64,000 bases of DNA from Hymenopus coronatus (GCA_030762935.1 CM060900.1:369659132-369723131); one strand, 5' to 3'; positions 33,042 through 44,292 are shown, numbered from the stretch's first letter. Made by a program: numbers and translations. Notes: a model not told the origin generated them from the sequence alone.

Positions 33042-34190
33042 ATTCAACTCCAATTTAAACAAACTAAATACCAGCAGAGCAGAGGAAATGGATGCTGCTC
33101 CTGAAAAATGCAACTGTTGAGGAGCCTATGAATAGTGTTACCTCCTTAACTTCAACACCCCAAAAAATCACCAAACCTAAACTATCCTTCATTCCTGTGG
33201 TTAAGCCCTTACCAGAGTAGGTACACAGCAACTTAACCTAAGCTCACCACAAGTCTACCAGATCTCGGATGGATAGTGCAACTGCATGTAGGTGAGAATG
33301 TAGTTCCGGCTCCTCCAAGATATCCACTTACTTCTGCTTCTAGCCTGAATTTTGCAGTAGATGCTAACAATGATTATCACTCAGTTTTTCAGCCTCCCTC
33401 TTTATGATGAGCTAAGTGATATGATAACAAGAGAGAGAAATCGTTTTGCACAGCAGTGTAATAATGGAAACCAAACAATAGGGGGGGGGGTGGATGGAAT
33501 CCCACTACATGATGAAACACATACTAGAAAAGAAGCAGTATTGGTCAAAAAAATCCTATGATCGTAACTCCATTTCTTCCGACAACAATCACCTTGAGAC
33601 ATTGAAGAAGTATCTACACTGCTCCAACAATGAAGATTACGGCCCTGACACACTTCCTAATCCAAAACTGAATAAAATTTGGAATGTGTACAAGCATTTA
33701 GAGCAAAAGTTTCCACAATTGTAATCAATAGAGAGATATAGCAATACACGAAAGCTTGATGAAGTATAAAAGTTGATTGGGATGGGTGCAATATTTGCCA
33801 TTGAAGCGAGCCAGGTTTGGTGTAAAGATATACACACAATATAAATCAAAGATTGAATATGTATGGTCCACTATTATTTATACTGGAAAGAGAACAGTTT
33901 TAGACCAGGAATACAAGGACTTGCTGATGTCACACTAAGTTATGAATTTGATGAATCCATTGCTGGGTAAGGTTATTGTCTAACAACCAACAACTTCTAC
34001 ACATCTCCCCAGCTGGCAGACATCCTCATACACAACAGAACTGATACCTAAGGACAGAGTGATTGTCAAGGAAGGAAATGCCTCAGCTTCTGAAAACAAA
34101 AAAGCTAAATAAAGGCAAAATAGTCGCCTGTCAGAGGGGCAAAGTAATGACTAAGATGGAAAGACAAGAAGGATGTAGTACTACTCAGTA

Positions 34191-36786
34191 CCGTAAAAGC
34201 AGGTGAATCCGATCAAAATGTGCATATAATTTAATATTTTGAAATGAAATACTTTGTTAAAAGTGGCGAAACACGGAAGATATGTTTCTTCATATTTGTC
34301 AATAATGATACATAAATATCATCATTGACTTCAACAATGGCATACTTATTTAATTGTTTACCGATCAGTGTCACCCACATTGTGCGGGTGGTTTCGATCA
34401 CTCATTTATTTTCATTCAATGTCGTTTTATAACTTTAATATGGGTGAATACGATCACAACTGTGATTTTTAAAAAAATAATTTCATAAATTACACAGAAA
34501 CAACGAACAATGGTGTATAAATTGAGCATTTATATTCATATTTATTTTGTAGGACTCCAAATGTTTCAGCACATGTTCATAACCAAAAGTTGATTACAGA
34601 ATATGATTACAAATAAGAAAAACACAGCTCAGTTTATCAATAAACAGGTTCTCATCATTGAAATTGTCCATTAATCAATTTTATTAGTCATATCATTTAT
34701 GTTTCTGAACACATAACTCCCTCTTCTTTAAGTTTCGCATTGGATTTTTCAAATTATTGCACTTCTCTCTACTTCCACAATGTCTTCAGTCTCTGGAAAA
34801 ATGAAGTGCGTATTCATGTTATCACTTTCTTTTTTTCTTAAAAACTTAACTCAAACAAATCTTTATCAACTTCTTCCTCAATCTTTCCAATAAAGTATCT
34901 AACCCTCTTCTTTGTTGAGAATTTTACAACAAACTTTCTTCTTGAAATCTCCTCCTCCTCCTCCTCCTCCTCCTCTCTCTACTGGCTCATCTACACTGGT
35001 TCCTTCACCTGTAATGTGGACATTTTGTTGACTCTCAAGATCTTCCACAACCACCCCTTACCTGGCGCCACATTCAAACGAGCCTTACAAAACACTTCTG
35101 TTCTCGTTGCTGCTTCTCCAGTACGAGACTTCTTTAAGTGATCCACAAATGCTTCTATCCATGACTTTTCCATTTCCTGTGTACCATTATCATTTACATC
35201 TGCAACTTGAGAGAGAACTTTTTCTGGGTAGAAGGGAACAATCCCTGTCTTTGCAAAACCGGATATGATATTCTGGTTCTTATTATCTCCAATTTCATCA
35301 AATGCCTTTTTAAGAAGGCAAGGAAATTCTGATTTTGGAACTAAACCTCTGTTATGTTGTTTCGTCAAGAACACTCCTCCAAGCACATTTGAGTGGTCGA
35401 AAGAATGCTACATCGAGTGGTTGGGTCAAGTGGGTGGTGTTAGGTGGCAATAGAACAAATCTCACACTGTGCAACTCACACTGTTAATGACATGTAGAGA
35501 AATGTGGCTTGTTAAATTATCCCCTATTAGCAACTTTGTCCCTTCTAATCTTTTTACAAAAGGAACCAGAATGTCCGAAAACCATGCTTCAAACATACTC
35601 ATATCAAACCATCCACTCATATTTCTATTATAGCCAGCACCAGGCATACCCCCTAACAGCCAAGTGTCATAGAGATGCTTACTCTTGTACACTGTATACG
35701 GAGGAAGCAATTTTCCATCTGCTGTAGGTGATACCATAACGCTAATGCTGTTCTTTGAAGAATCAATTATTCTTTCCAGGTGTTTCACACCACATTTGAC
35801 GACGACTCTAACTTGGCCCGGATCATCTGAGAAATTGGTTTCATCATAATTAATGATGTTAGATGGAGGGACTCCACCATTGATGTCTCTAAATTAGAAA
35901 AATATTCACGCACTGTAGCGTGTGCCACAACTGCTCTAGCCCTCTATATAGTTTCACTTAATCTTACATTTAATTCCGAGTTTCTTCCAAGGAACCCACG
36001 TAACCATTCCTTGCCAGGTCTGTTGTCAGTAAATCTTTCTTCTATTTTCCCTGTCCTATTTAGATAGCTTTGTACTACGTTTCTGATATCTCGATCTCAC
36101 ATTGCCCCATAGCGGGAAACCCCATTTGGCACACACCAGTAATACTTCAACCTAAGCTTTTTCTTCTTCTCTACTTAAAGCAGTTTGTTCTCCCATTCTG
36201 AATTTATATTTGTTATTTATTTTATCATTAAGGGTGGTATATGGCACACCATATTGCTCTGATGCTTTTTGGATGCTTATTTTCCCTGATTTCACAGCTT
36301 TTACAGTGTTAGTTAAGTATACAGGATTGAAGTTACATCTACCGCCAGGACCAACTTTCTTTTTATACTTCCCCATGCTGATAGGATTCACCCTACAATG
36401 TAACAAATTTTAATGTCAGACGAGCTACCATTAAAACAAAACAAACTTGAATAGGTTTAGTTACTGATACTACTGCAAGAAACATGAATGAAATAAAATA
36501 CGTTGAAACATACCTAGTTATACGAAAGCGATGAAACGCACAACAGAACTTTTCACAAGTAAGATTCTTCCATCACTATGACACGTTCACTTGAATCTGA
36601 TCTACTGCTATAGAAAACAATAACAGTTCCATTGCAACAATGTTGTGTTCTAATTGTATTCTCGTTCCAAACACGTGATGCAATAATTAACTCTAAACAG
36701 CTGTTTTGCCATTTATGGTTATTTTCCGAGTAAAACAAGAAACAATCGGAATTACCCGCCTATATTGCATTCACCCACTTTTATGG
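34191..36786 (-). mobile_element. Pogo-like DNA transposon inserted in PB-2 at TA
   Basis: Terminal inverted repeats (left CCGTAAAAGCAGGTGAATCC; right read inward CCATAAAAGTGGGTGAATGC) are flanked by TA at 34189-34190 and 36787-36788. Length is 2,596 bp. Removing it with one TA restores piggyBac as LLS-T-IHNSQM, so the boundaries are exact. The transposase runs on the minus strand in three blocks (separate entry). GGGTGAATnCGATCA-like motifs recur inside the left end at about 34202, 34370 and 34441, possible subterminal binding sites. It postdates PB-2. Confidence 0.92.
34991..36406 (-). pseudogene. Pogo-like transposase (psq-type HTH plus DDE superfamily endonuclease), broken
   Basis: The N-terminal frame 36406-36152 reads KSGKISIQKASEQYGVPYTTLNDKI, a psq/CENP-B-type helix-turn-helix that binds DNA ends. 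The middle frame 35788-35462 reads SISVMVSPTADGKLLPPYTVYK, GWFDMSMFEAWF and KLLIGDNLTSHIS, the DDE_1 core with a catalytic Asp in GDN. The C-terminal frame 35386-34991 reads SGFAKTGIVPFYPEKVL and WIEAFVDHLKKSR. Between 36150 and 35790, stop-interrupted sequence covers the linking region, including the first catalytic Asp area (decayed ETNFSDDP). The order and wording match pogo-type transposases of arthropods. Stops split it, so inactive unless spliced, which I cannot show. Confidence 0.85.
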
Positions 36787-37240
36787 TACCATCCATAATT
36801 CACAGATGAAGAAAAATCTCAGGCCATTATAGGCTACAACTAAACAGTAGCCAACATCGACAGAGTGGATGAGCATCTCCTATACCAAAAAAAAAAAAAA
36901 AGGGGGGGGGGGCAGGATACTACAAGACAATTTTTTTTTCACTTACTTGACATTAAGGAATTCACACATCCTACATATAAAAATCAGGGGGTAAACAAAC
37001 TCCTCTTCAGTATAGGATGTCTGAAGAGCAATGTAGAAGACAGCTCCAACCAGGCAGTGTGCTATGTGTAGCCATGTGAAGGATGAAAGAGGAAAGAAAA
37101 TTAGAAGAGAGAGTCGTCATTATTGTCCAGACTGCAAAGTTCCACTTTGTGACACACCTTGCTTTCATGTCTATCACACAGTAGCAAATATTTAAATAAA
37201 TGTTTGTTTACAGAGCACTTTTCCAGAAGTCTATTAGGTT

Positions 37241-37263
37241 TTTTTTTTTTTTTTTTTTTTTTT
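37241..37263. repeat. poly(T) run
   Basis: About 23 consecutive T after the piggyBac C-terminus. Confidence 0.95.
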
Positions 37264-39310
37264 GTATTCTAACACAACAAAGTAAATTGTACGAAACCTT
37301 ACAATACTCGGAATAGAAATGCATTAAAACCCATTGTTGTTTCTACACATTGTTGTCTGTTTTTGGCATATGATTCCTATACATAACACCCAAGTAATAA
37401 TCAATGATTACAAAATGCAAAGAAAAACATATGAATTATTTTCACCATTTCTCTAAAAATAACTAGCACATGAAGGGGTTAAGTAGTAACTGACTAATTT
37501 TTCTATTTGTTTATGAAATACTTTAGGAAGCCCAAATCATTCCTCCTGTAGTGCACATCTTATAAACATACCTATTTTATCCATATGTAAAACAAGATAT
37601 ACCATACTGTGAAAATGTTTACTTAACACCCTGAAGAACAGTTTATTAAAGAGGAATACTGGTACTAAATTTCATATTTATTTTCTTTCTATACTACAGC
37701 ATTCCATTACAGAACATCCGGTATCAGTCATCTATTTTTTCTGCTAAGGCTTTTTATTTATTTACATTCACATGATGCCTTAGATAATATTATCCCATTG
37801 CCACTTTGTCCCTCTGAAACAATTGCATAAGTTGAAGTATTAAATAACAATTTTACTTCTCTATTAACATTAACAAATATTCACTCTTGCAACTCTTGAG
37901 GATGGGGAATAATAATTAAATAAGAATTCCTTAACCAGCCTATAACTAAACCAAGCTGATTTTTAATTCTGCATGTTGAGTATTTTAAAACAGAGACATT
38001 CATAAGAACTACTGTTTATCACTCCTTGTTGATGATAGAGCCCAGATTTTATGTAATTACATATTCTGCTCCTGTAAAAAGCTAAAATGTTGATGAATTA
38101 CACTACAAGGATCTTAATTCCATAATTTGATATTACATATTTTACATATTTTGAAGCATAATACATATTTACATCATATTATATAATTTTACATATTTTA
38201 ATATCATTGTGGAGTTGTTATACATTTTTGTCAATCCCATACATATTTTTTACATTGAAGGAAACGAAAAAAAAAAACATCAGTTTTATAATAATTGCTT
38301 CTCATATATTGTCTTTAGTCCCATACATTTGCATTACATTCAAAGCTAAATTGTGTGAGTTCATAGGGATAATGACTCTTTCAAACGTTTACTTTCTTAT
38401 TTTCAACGCTACAAAATTTGTTGTCATCAAAGCTTTAAATATGAATTTCTATTGACACTTGTTTAATCACAGTCCTCTGCCAAACTTGTGATAAATGTCA
38501 TAGGATGTACAATGAAATCTCAGAAGTAAACAACATTTACAGAGCAAACTATATACCAGGAACAAACAATGGGTTTCTTTAAAAAAAAAAATCCACAGCA
38601 TACTTGCACACTTGCAGGGGCAGCCTACATCATCTAAATAGTAAATTTTACAAAAACTGTGCATGGAATTCGTTGCAAGGAACATACCTTGGAAAAAACT
38701 TCAGGTACCTGAATTCATAAGTTTTACAGAAATACTGCAACTGATGCATTCTTGACATGTCCACTCCCATGAGGAATTACTTGAATTGTTGTTATGTTGA
38801 CATATTAGGAAAAAATCAGGGCTGACATAGCCAAATCAGCTGATTAAAAATTAACATAGAGATTCGATTAGCCTACCTGTGAACTATTTTCTAGCAAAAT
38901 AAAAAACGGAACAAAATTCATGACTAAAATTTTGGATTAAACATGTAATAAATCCTTTACATATCTATTTTCATATTTCATCAATTTTGGTTACATATTT
39001 ATGTACATGTTTCATAATTTGATACTACATAAAATCCAGGTCCTATTGATGACTTTGTGCACTGACATAAAAGGCTTAATTAAATTTGGAATCTCTGAGA
39101 AGAAAGTGGGAAAAACTAAATTACAGTTGAATTCTACTCTCTGTGGTACACAGAACACAAATAGTAACAGACATAACATTTTTGATAGTCTGTAGGGGGT
39201 TTATAGGGCGTGTCTTCTAATATCCGCTGGCCCCTCCCTCACTCTAATTGGGGAAGGAGGAGGGGTTGTAGCTTGCCTGTTATAGTGAATTGTAATTCCA
39301 TACTTTTTCT
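37264..39310. other. No gene seen; TACATATTT-rich tract
   Basis: Very AT-rich. Repeated TTTACATATTTT strings occur at 38130-38260 and again at 38955-39005. Short frames have no domain. GC rises at 39210-39270, ahead of the Tc1 fragment. Confidence 0.45.
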
Positions 39311-39317
39311 ATTGTGC

Positions 39318-39945
39318 ATGGTGACAATCAGCAACGTCTTACACAAGCGAGGTGACTCGCAGGCATATTGTGGGCATGTGGGAAGCAGGGCGCATGGTAA
39401 AACAACTTACAAATGCTGTGCAAATAAGTAGACCTGTTGTGCGGTATTGAATTAAACTTTTCCATGAGCGCGGTGAAGATGGATTAAAGATGCATCCAAA
39501 ATCGGGAAAGCCAAGAAAAACCAAGGCGGAAGTCAATGTTAGGATTATAAATGCAAGCAGAGTTGAACCATTTATACCGTCTACAAGATTGTGCCGTGAT
39601 CTGAAGCTATCTTGCTCTCTTACTACTGTGAAAAACCGCATCCAAGAAGCTGGCATCCATCCTCAAATAAAATAGACTTGACTGAACAGCACCGCAACAG
39701 TTGAATGGGGTTTACACTTGAATACTTGGCCACACCAGACCAATTTCGGCAGCTAGTGATTTTCTCAGATGAAAAGGTTGTTTGCTCCGATGAGGATGGC
39801 GAATGTATTTGTGGCGACCAGACAAACCTCGCTACGTTTCAGAACACGTGGTTGCCAAGAAAAAAGTGAACGCACAAGTGTGGAATTTTGGGTTTGGAGG
39901 TTCACGAACAATACTGATTAATGCCTACTTCACAGTTCTCTTCTC
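39318..39945 (+). pseudogene. Tc1-like transposase fragment
   Basis: Plus strand reads RRIVGMWEAGRMVKQL then PVVRYWI (first helix-turn-helix), KMHPKSGKPRKTKAE, and RLCRDLKLSCSLTTVKNRIQ (second helix-turn-helix) in frame 39490-39675. In other frames it reads QFRQLVIFSDEK, then MYLWRPDKPRYVSEHV and VNAQVWNFGFGG, which precede the second catalytic Asp in Tc1 proteins. The C-terminal half with the last two catalytic residues is absent after about 39945, so the copy is truncated as well as frameshifted. No terminal repeats recognised. Confidence 0.75.
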
Positions 39946-41585
39946 CATTAGATCAAACCCCATCCCCTCCATAGCTTTAGGCATTATGCCAAAAGCAAAA
40001 TGTACTACCAGACTCACATAAAACAATTCTGCAACCTCCAAACATCTTGAGAACCTGCTTATGTTCATGTAAATTTCAAAACATGTATTTTCTCAGGAGT
40101 CCCGATTAACCATGTGAAAGATTGTCAAAAATCGATCTCCACCATTTTGAAAGGAGACACACTGCCTAATCTCACTTCCAGTTGAGGAAAGAGGCTATAC
40201 CTATTACCGAATGAGTTGACATACCCAGCATAGGTATACTCTATTGGTTCGATATAGAACACGCACCTGCAAGATGACAGTATCAGCCAATAAAATGAAA
40301 ACATGATGTAATAAAGTATCCTACAAACTGTAAGGAATGCAGTATACGGAACAAGATAGTGCTGATTTCTTTTTGTGCCTTCTGTACTTATATCCCATTT
40401 TTTAAAACACTTTAAACATGTAATATTTAAATTCAATGATGGTATTTACCTTTGCTTTGTTCAGTCATGGGAACTCCATCTAGTCAACACTCCGATTTTA
40501 TTTAACTCCCAACAGACATTCATGGTCTAACCTCTGTGCATAAATGCTGAGGATTATAAGGAACACATTGTTGCTATTATTTCTAACTCAGGTATCCTTA
40601 CAACATAATTAGAGGTGATTTAAATTTCACTTTTTTCCCCATTGGATCAATGCTACAATACAATTGCAACTCTTATCCTCCAGCCTGGTGTATTTCACCT
40701 CTCCACTTGAAATTGTGTATGCAGCTTGTGTGAGGGCTTGGGTATGCTGAACATAATGAATACCAGGAAAGAGATAGGAGGAAAGTTGGTCAGTTCCCAG
40801 ACAATACGCACATTTTTTTCCCCTGATTTCAAAGAGATTAGATATATAATTCCGAGAAAGAAAGTAAATCTGTTCTCTTACAGCTAATATATCCTGCTAT
40901 AAAAGTATCTATATTGAACCTGTTAAAGACATTTGAGGGTTCGTGACAATTTATTTATCATGCTTAAGTTAAGCTCATTGTGTGAAAATCCATTAATCAT
41001 GGAACAAAAAGCACTTCATATTTTGCAACAGGGAAAAACAAGTGTAGGGCTTTTAAAATAGCTGATCTTTCAAAACAATTCCCTTTCAAAACAATTGGCA
41101 GCTGTGGCTACTACTGCATGCTCCAAAACTTCTATCTGAACTGAACTCTAGGCAGCTCTAGTTTTCCATTTCATACCTGTTGATCATTATAGAGCAAACT
41201 CGCTGAAACTGTTGCACATGCAAACCATCACACGTTTAACAATGCTTGGCTTCAATGGCAAAGAACTTGGGGAGACACCACATGTGTCCACTCACACAAG
41301 TGTAACAATTGCCATTGGATGTCAAAGAAACTCATCCAATGACACCTGTCTACTAACACAGGTAAATGAACACCAACAATAATCTATGATTTCCAAAGCA
41401 AGACATTCACACATGTGCAGCAATTATGGGAGCAGGACGTAGTCACAATATCTGGTGAACATGAATTCCATCAGAGAATAATATTGATGAAAAAAATTCT
41501 GACAGATGCAGCAAAACCCAGACACAATATTGTATACAGGGGACAAAGTCTTCTAGGCTTAGTGTGACAGTGAAAGGGATGAAGT
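39946..41585. other. No gene seen; probably intron of the ataxin-7-like gene or intergenic
   Basis: No exon-like frame with splice sites was found on either strand. Confidence 0.45.
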
Positions 41586-41614
41586 GGTTTGGGTATGCCT
41601 TGCTACACACTGGT

Positions 41615-41755
41615 TAGTGGGTCATACTGCCTTGCTTTATGTGGCAGGCACATTTGTTCATTTTTTGGTTGTCTTCTGGCAGCAGGAGTAGCTTTACCTT
41701 GTAGTTGTGACAGTGTATCACTGTGCTGCTGTGAAATCAACAAGTTATTCTGGTT
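41615..41755 (-). pseudogene. Decayed partial duplicate of the ataxin-7-like exon
   Basis: Minus strand reads SDTLSQLQGKATPAARRQ then CLPHKARQYDPLTSV and a stop. The neighbouring exon reads VDTQSELQGGTAARKQQ and LQIKNRQYDPNKHCGV at the corresponding place. DNA similarity is also direct (the CTGGCAGCAG and CCTTGTAGTT blocks). It covers the stretch just before the SCA7 domain and stops as the domain begins. A possible acceptor, GTTGATTTCACAG, lies immediately upstream. It could be a fossil tandem exon duplication; use as an alternative exon would truncate the protein. Confidence 0.65.
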
Positions 41756-41937
41756 ATGTCAAAAGATTTGACCACATTTCACAACATTGAACTTCTTCAG
41801 ACCATTGGATAACAACATAACAAACTGTGTTCTTTAATATTACTTTCTAAAAATTGAAGCAAGTGCCAGCAACAATGGGTAATCAGATAATCTCTAAAAG
41901 CATTTTCACTTTAAATTCTAGAAAATATATAAGTAAT

Positions 41938-41966
41938 TCTTACCTGGAAGTAAATAGTTACCTGTT
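41938..41966 (-). promoter_or_regulatory. Two in-frame splice donors 18 nt apart
   Basis: CAG|GTAACT and CAG|GTAAGA lie 18 nt apart at the end of the SCA7 exon. The second has the better donor consensus and would add VTIYFQ. Confidence 0.6.
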
Positions 41967-42515
41967 TCTTTTTAAGTTCCTTTGCTGCACGTAAATCAGA
42001 CAAAAGTACGTCAAAGTTCTTGCTCCTGCCAGACACTGCCCTTCTTAAAGCAATTCGATGTAACTGGCACATTAATGATCTTGAGCAAGGTCTATCCTTC
42101 TCATCTATCCAAACACCGCAATGTTTATTGGGGTCATATTGCCTATTTTTTATTTGCAAGTTACTGCGACCTCTTTTTTGTTGCTTTCTGGCAGCAGTTC
42201 CACCTTGTAGTTCTGACTGTGTATCTACATTGCCGGTGAAAATCACAGATGTAACTGATGATACTGCCTGTGTGGAAGGTGAGTCTACAGGTAATGGTGA
42301 CATGACTGGCTGCACCACTGGGAATCTTGGGGCTTTTTCACTATCATATAGGTCCACTGTGTTATCTGTTGCAGTTGCTGGTGAGGTAGAGGTAGACTGC
42401 TTTGATTTTGGTTTAGTTAATGTGCCCTTCTTACTGGAGCTTCTCTTGACAGGGTTTTGTTCCGATAGTTCTGGATCTGGCTTTGTCTCTGAAGGCTTTT
42501 CATAATGATTTCTTT
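41944..42515 (-). CDS. Ataxin-7-like protein, internal exon with SCA7 domain
   Basis: An internal coding exon. The acceptor TTTCTGTTGCAG ends at 42516, and reading starts two bases into a codon (AA|AGA|AAT|CAT). The first ~120 codons are Ser/Thr/Pro/Lys-rich and disordered. The last ~60 encode the SCA7 zinc-binding domain: QYDPNKHCGVW, DRPCSRSLMCQLH, then RRAVSGRSKNFDVLLSDLRAAKE. The Cys/Cys/Cys/His ligands are all present, as in ataxin-7 proteins, which anchor the deubiquitinase module in the SAGA histone-modifying complex in the nucleus. The exon ends either at AAACAG|GTAACT (41962) or 18 nt later at TTCCAG|GTAAGA (41944), both in frame. No stop or frameshift occurs. The rest of the gene is not recognised here. 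Paralogue within the ATXN7 family is not resolved. Confidence 0.88.
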
Positions 42516-42530
42516 CTGCAACAGAAATTG
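42516..42530 (-). promoter_or_regulatory. Splice acceptor of the SCA7 exon
   Basis: Minus-strand CAATTTCTGTTGCAG directly before the open coding segment. Confidence 0.65.
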
Positions 42531-43010
42531 AACACCAGTTCTATTTTCACAAGTTTATATTGCAATCCACATGGAAATGCATAAATTCACATTAAAGCAT
42601 ATTAGATTGGTTAAACTCCTCAAGTTCATAAAATAAACTACTGTTTTTTCTGAAGTTAGAAGCAATTGTTTAATGATATCTCAAAAGTATTTGTATAGCA
42701 TAGAAAAGAATGATGGGTTCTCTTTACTCTCCTGTAAAACAGTAAATAGTGACTTAATAATTTTGGGTCCTTTGGCTACTCCACTTATACTTGTTAAATA
42801 TAGGACACATTTTGGAGGGCATCACTTTTCTCACCTGAGGCAATGTGATTGTAAGCACCTGTGGAGCGGAAAGTGAACATGATTTGCTGAATATGTCAAG
42901 TGGTAGTATTTCAAGTTGTTTATTTTTACTTCTGGCAATGAAAATTTAGTCTCAAATGGAAAAACTTTCTTTTCCACAGCCATAAATGTATCTGCTTATT
43001 TATACAAAGA
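42531..43010. other. No gene seen; presumed intron
   Basis: AT-rich, no exon-like segment on either strand. Confidence 0.4.
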
Positions 43011-43012
43011 TT

Positions 43013-43315
43013 TCTCAATAAGTAATGCTCCTATTCTTTTTCAGACAAAAACATTGTTGGGAATATAATTTGGGTTTTCGAAGTTTCCCAGTACATGTGG
43101 GCACAGTTACAATTTGCTTCTTGTAGGTAACATAGTTGCAGAAGGCTTTTGAAATGCCACCTGAAGTGAAATCCATTAGAAATATGGTCCCTGGCAAGCT
43201 CATTGAATGGAATGAAGTAACAGGGAACAGTCACAAATATTTGTGTAATGTCTATGGAACGTCTGCAAACAACAAAGGTACTGTTGGTCACTGGACGCAG
43301 AGCATCTAAGGGCAG
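43013..43315 (+). mobile_element. Mariner-type fragment: terminal region and start of helix-turn-helix
   Basis: Starts with TTCTCAATAAGTAATGCTCC, the style of an insect mariner end. It leads to ATGCCACCTGAAGTGAAATCCATT. A plus-strand reading follows, PGKLIEWNEVTGNSHKYLCNVYGTSANNKGTVGHW, similar in plan to mos1-type helix-turn-helix (lcnvYG...v..W). The rest of the transposase is missing. Recognition is from memory. Confidence 0.45.
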
Positions 43316-43319
43316 TTAA

Positions 43320-44285
43320 TAATATTGTATTTTGGCTGACTGATACTAAAGATATGACAGTGTATTGCTATTGTCATTGTTATTGTAATAGAGAGATTAT
43401 TTTGTAAATAACCTAATGATATTGCTATATTTTTATATATTATAGACATAATGACAATGTTGAATTATTATAAAATGATTAGTTTCTAAATAATTAATAT
43501 TGTATCCTGCATTACTATATAGATTTTACACTCCAGTAAGTGCCTATTTGACTGTAATAAATTCTTTATTTATTAATTTGTTTATATGCCATAGAAAAGA
43601 GACTCCTCACAGCTGTCATATGTGGAATTAGGGAATTCGGATGTTCTCATTCAAAAGGACTGACACATTAAGACTTGGCATTTGGCACTGATGCTATTAT
43701 CAGCAAAGGAAGGGTGAAGTCAATTATTCATGGTCTCGCATACTCAAAAGTGTATAGAAAACGGGTTCAGCAATGGAACTCAAAGAAAAGCCAATTCTAT
43801 TTAATTTTAAAACCAAGGGGTAGGCCTCCATCTCCAACAATATGACAGAACATGAAAGCATGGGATAGTCATTTTAAGTCTAAAGCAAAAGACAATCAAT
43901 GGAATAGTGTACATTCAGAAGCATGTGTCACACATTAACCATACTCACAAAGCACCTCCAGTAACTTTTACTATAACAACTTCTAAGATAATTTGATTAA
44001 AAACAATAACACCTATCCTCTCACAAATTTGACAGCTTCTAAACACCTCACAGAACTCAGATGTATGATGATACTTCATCCACCTGTTTCCCTCTGAGTT
44101 TATTTAGTTTTCTTTATTCCATTTATATGCTGCCTTTAACATCTAGGTCATCAGCAGCCTTTCCTTTGGAACAATTGTTCACGGCAATGAGTTCAGTTGT
44201 TTACTGTGTGTATTACGTTTGGGCTTATTTTCTTTAGATTTACATGCACACATTCACACTCACAAGTGTGTGTATGTTTCGTCAC
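43320..44285. other. No gene seen
   Basis: AT-rich; short frames only. Confidence 0.45.
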
Positions 44286-44292
44286 CACCATC

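Larger units (their letters stand above)
27950..33340 (+). mobile_element. Jockey-clade non-LTR retrotransposon inserted in PB-2
   Basis: A two-ORF LINE with a gag-like ORF1 and an endonuclease/reverse-transcriptase ORF2, described separately. It is visibly GC-richer than its flanks. It interrupts piggyBac between its N-terminal block and the YDELSDMI block, so the ends are set by where piggyBac homology stops, and no exact target duplication was identified. The first ~650 bp (to 28610) would be 5' untranslated sequence. It contains a 9-bp inverted repeat, CGCCCGAGT/ACTCGGGCG, at 28409-28428. Confidence 0.85.
27737..37195 (+). pseudogene. piggyBac-type transposase gene (PB-2), split by two later elements
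   Basis: Collinear piggyBac pieces lie in three blocks. 27737-27945: an acidic N-terminus (MSSNSDSDSVSLEESGS) and NAASQWVQL. 33345-34190: YDELSDMITRERNRFAQQ, LTTNNFYTSPQLADIL, NKGKIVACQRGK and KWKDKKDVVLLST. 36787-37195: IHNSQM, IDRVDEHLLYQ, FFHLLDI, and a C-terminal Cys/His cluster SRHYCPDCKVPLCDTPCFHVYH. The gaps are filled by a jockey LINE and a pogo element. Stops and frameshifts are present apart from the insertions. Family role: TTAA-specific cut-and-paste transposition. A candidate right end is GGGGTTAA at about 37475-37482, but I found no matching left end. Confidence 0.82.

Noticed and set aside
37470..37490. GGGGTTAA as the right end of the piggyBac element
   Set aside because: Plausible, but no matching CCCC-type inverted end next to TTAA was found before 27737, so no boundary is claimed.
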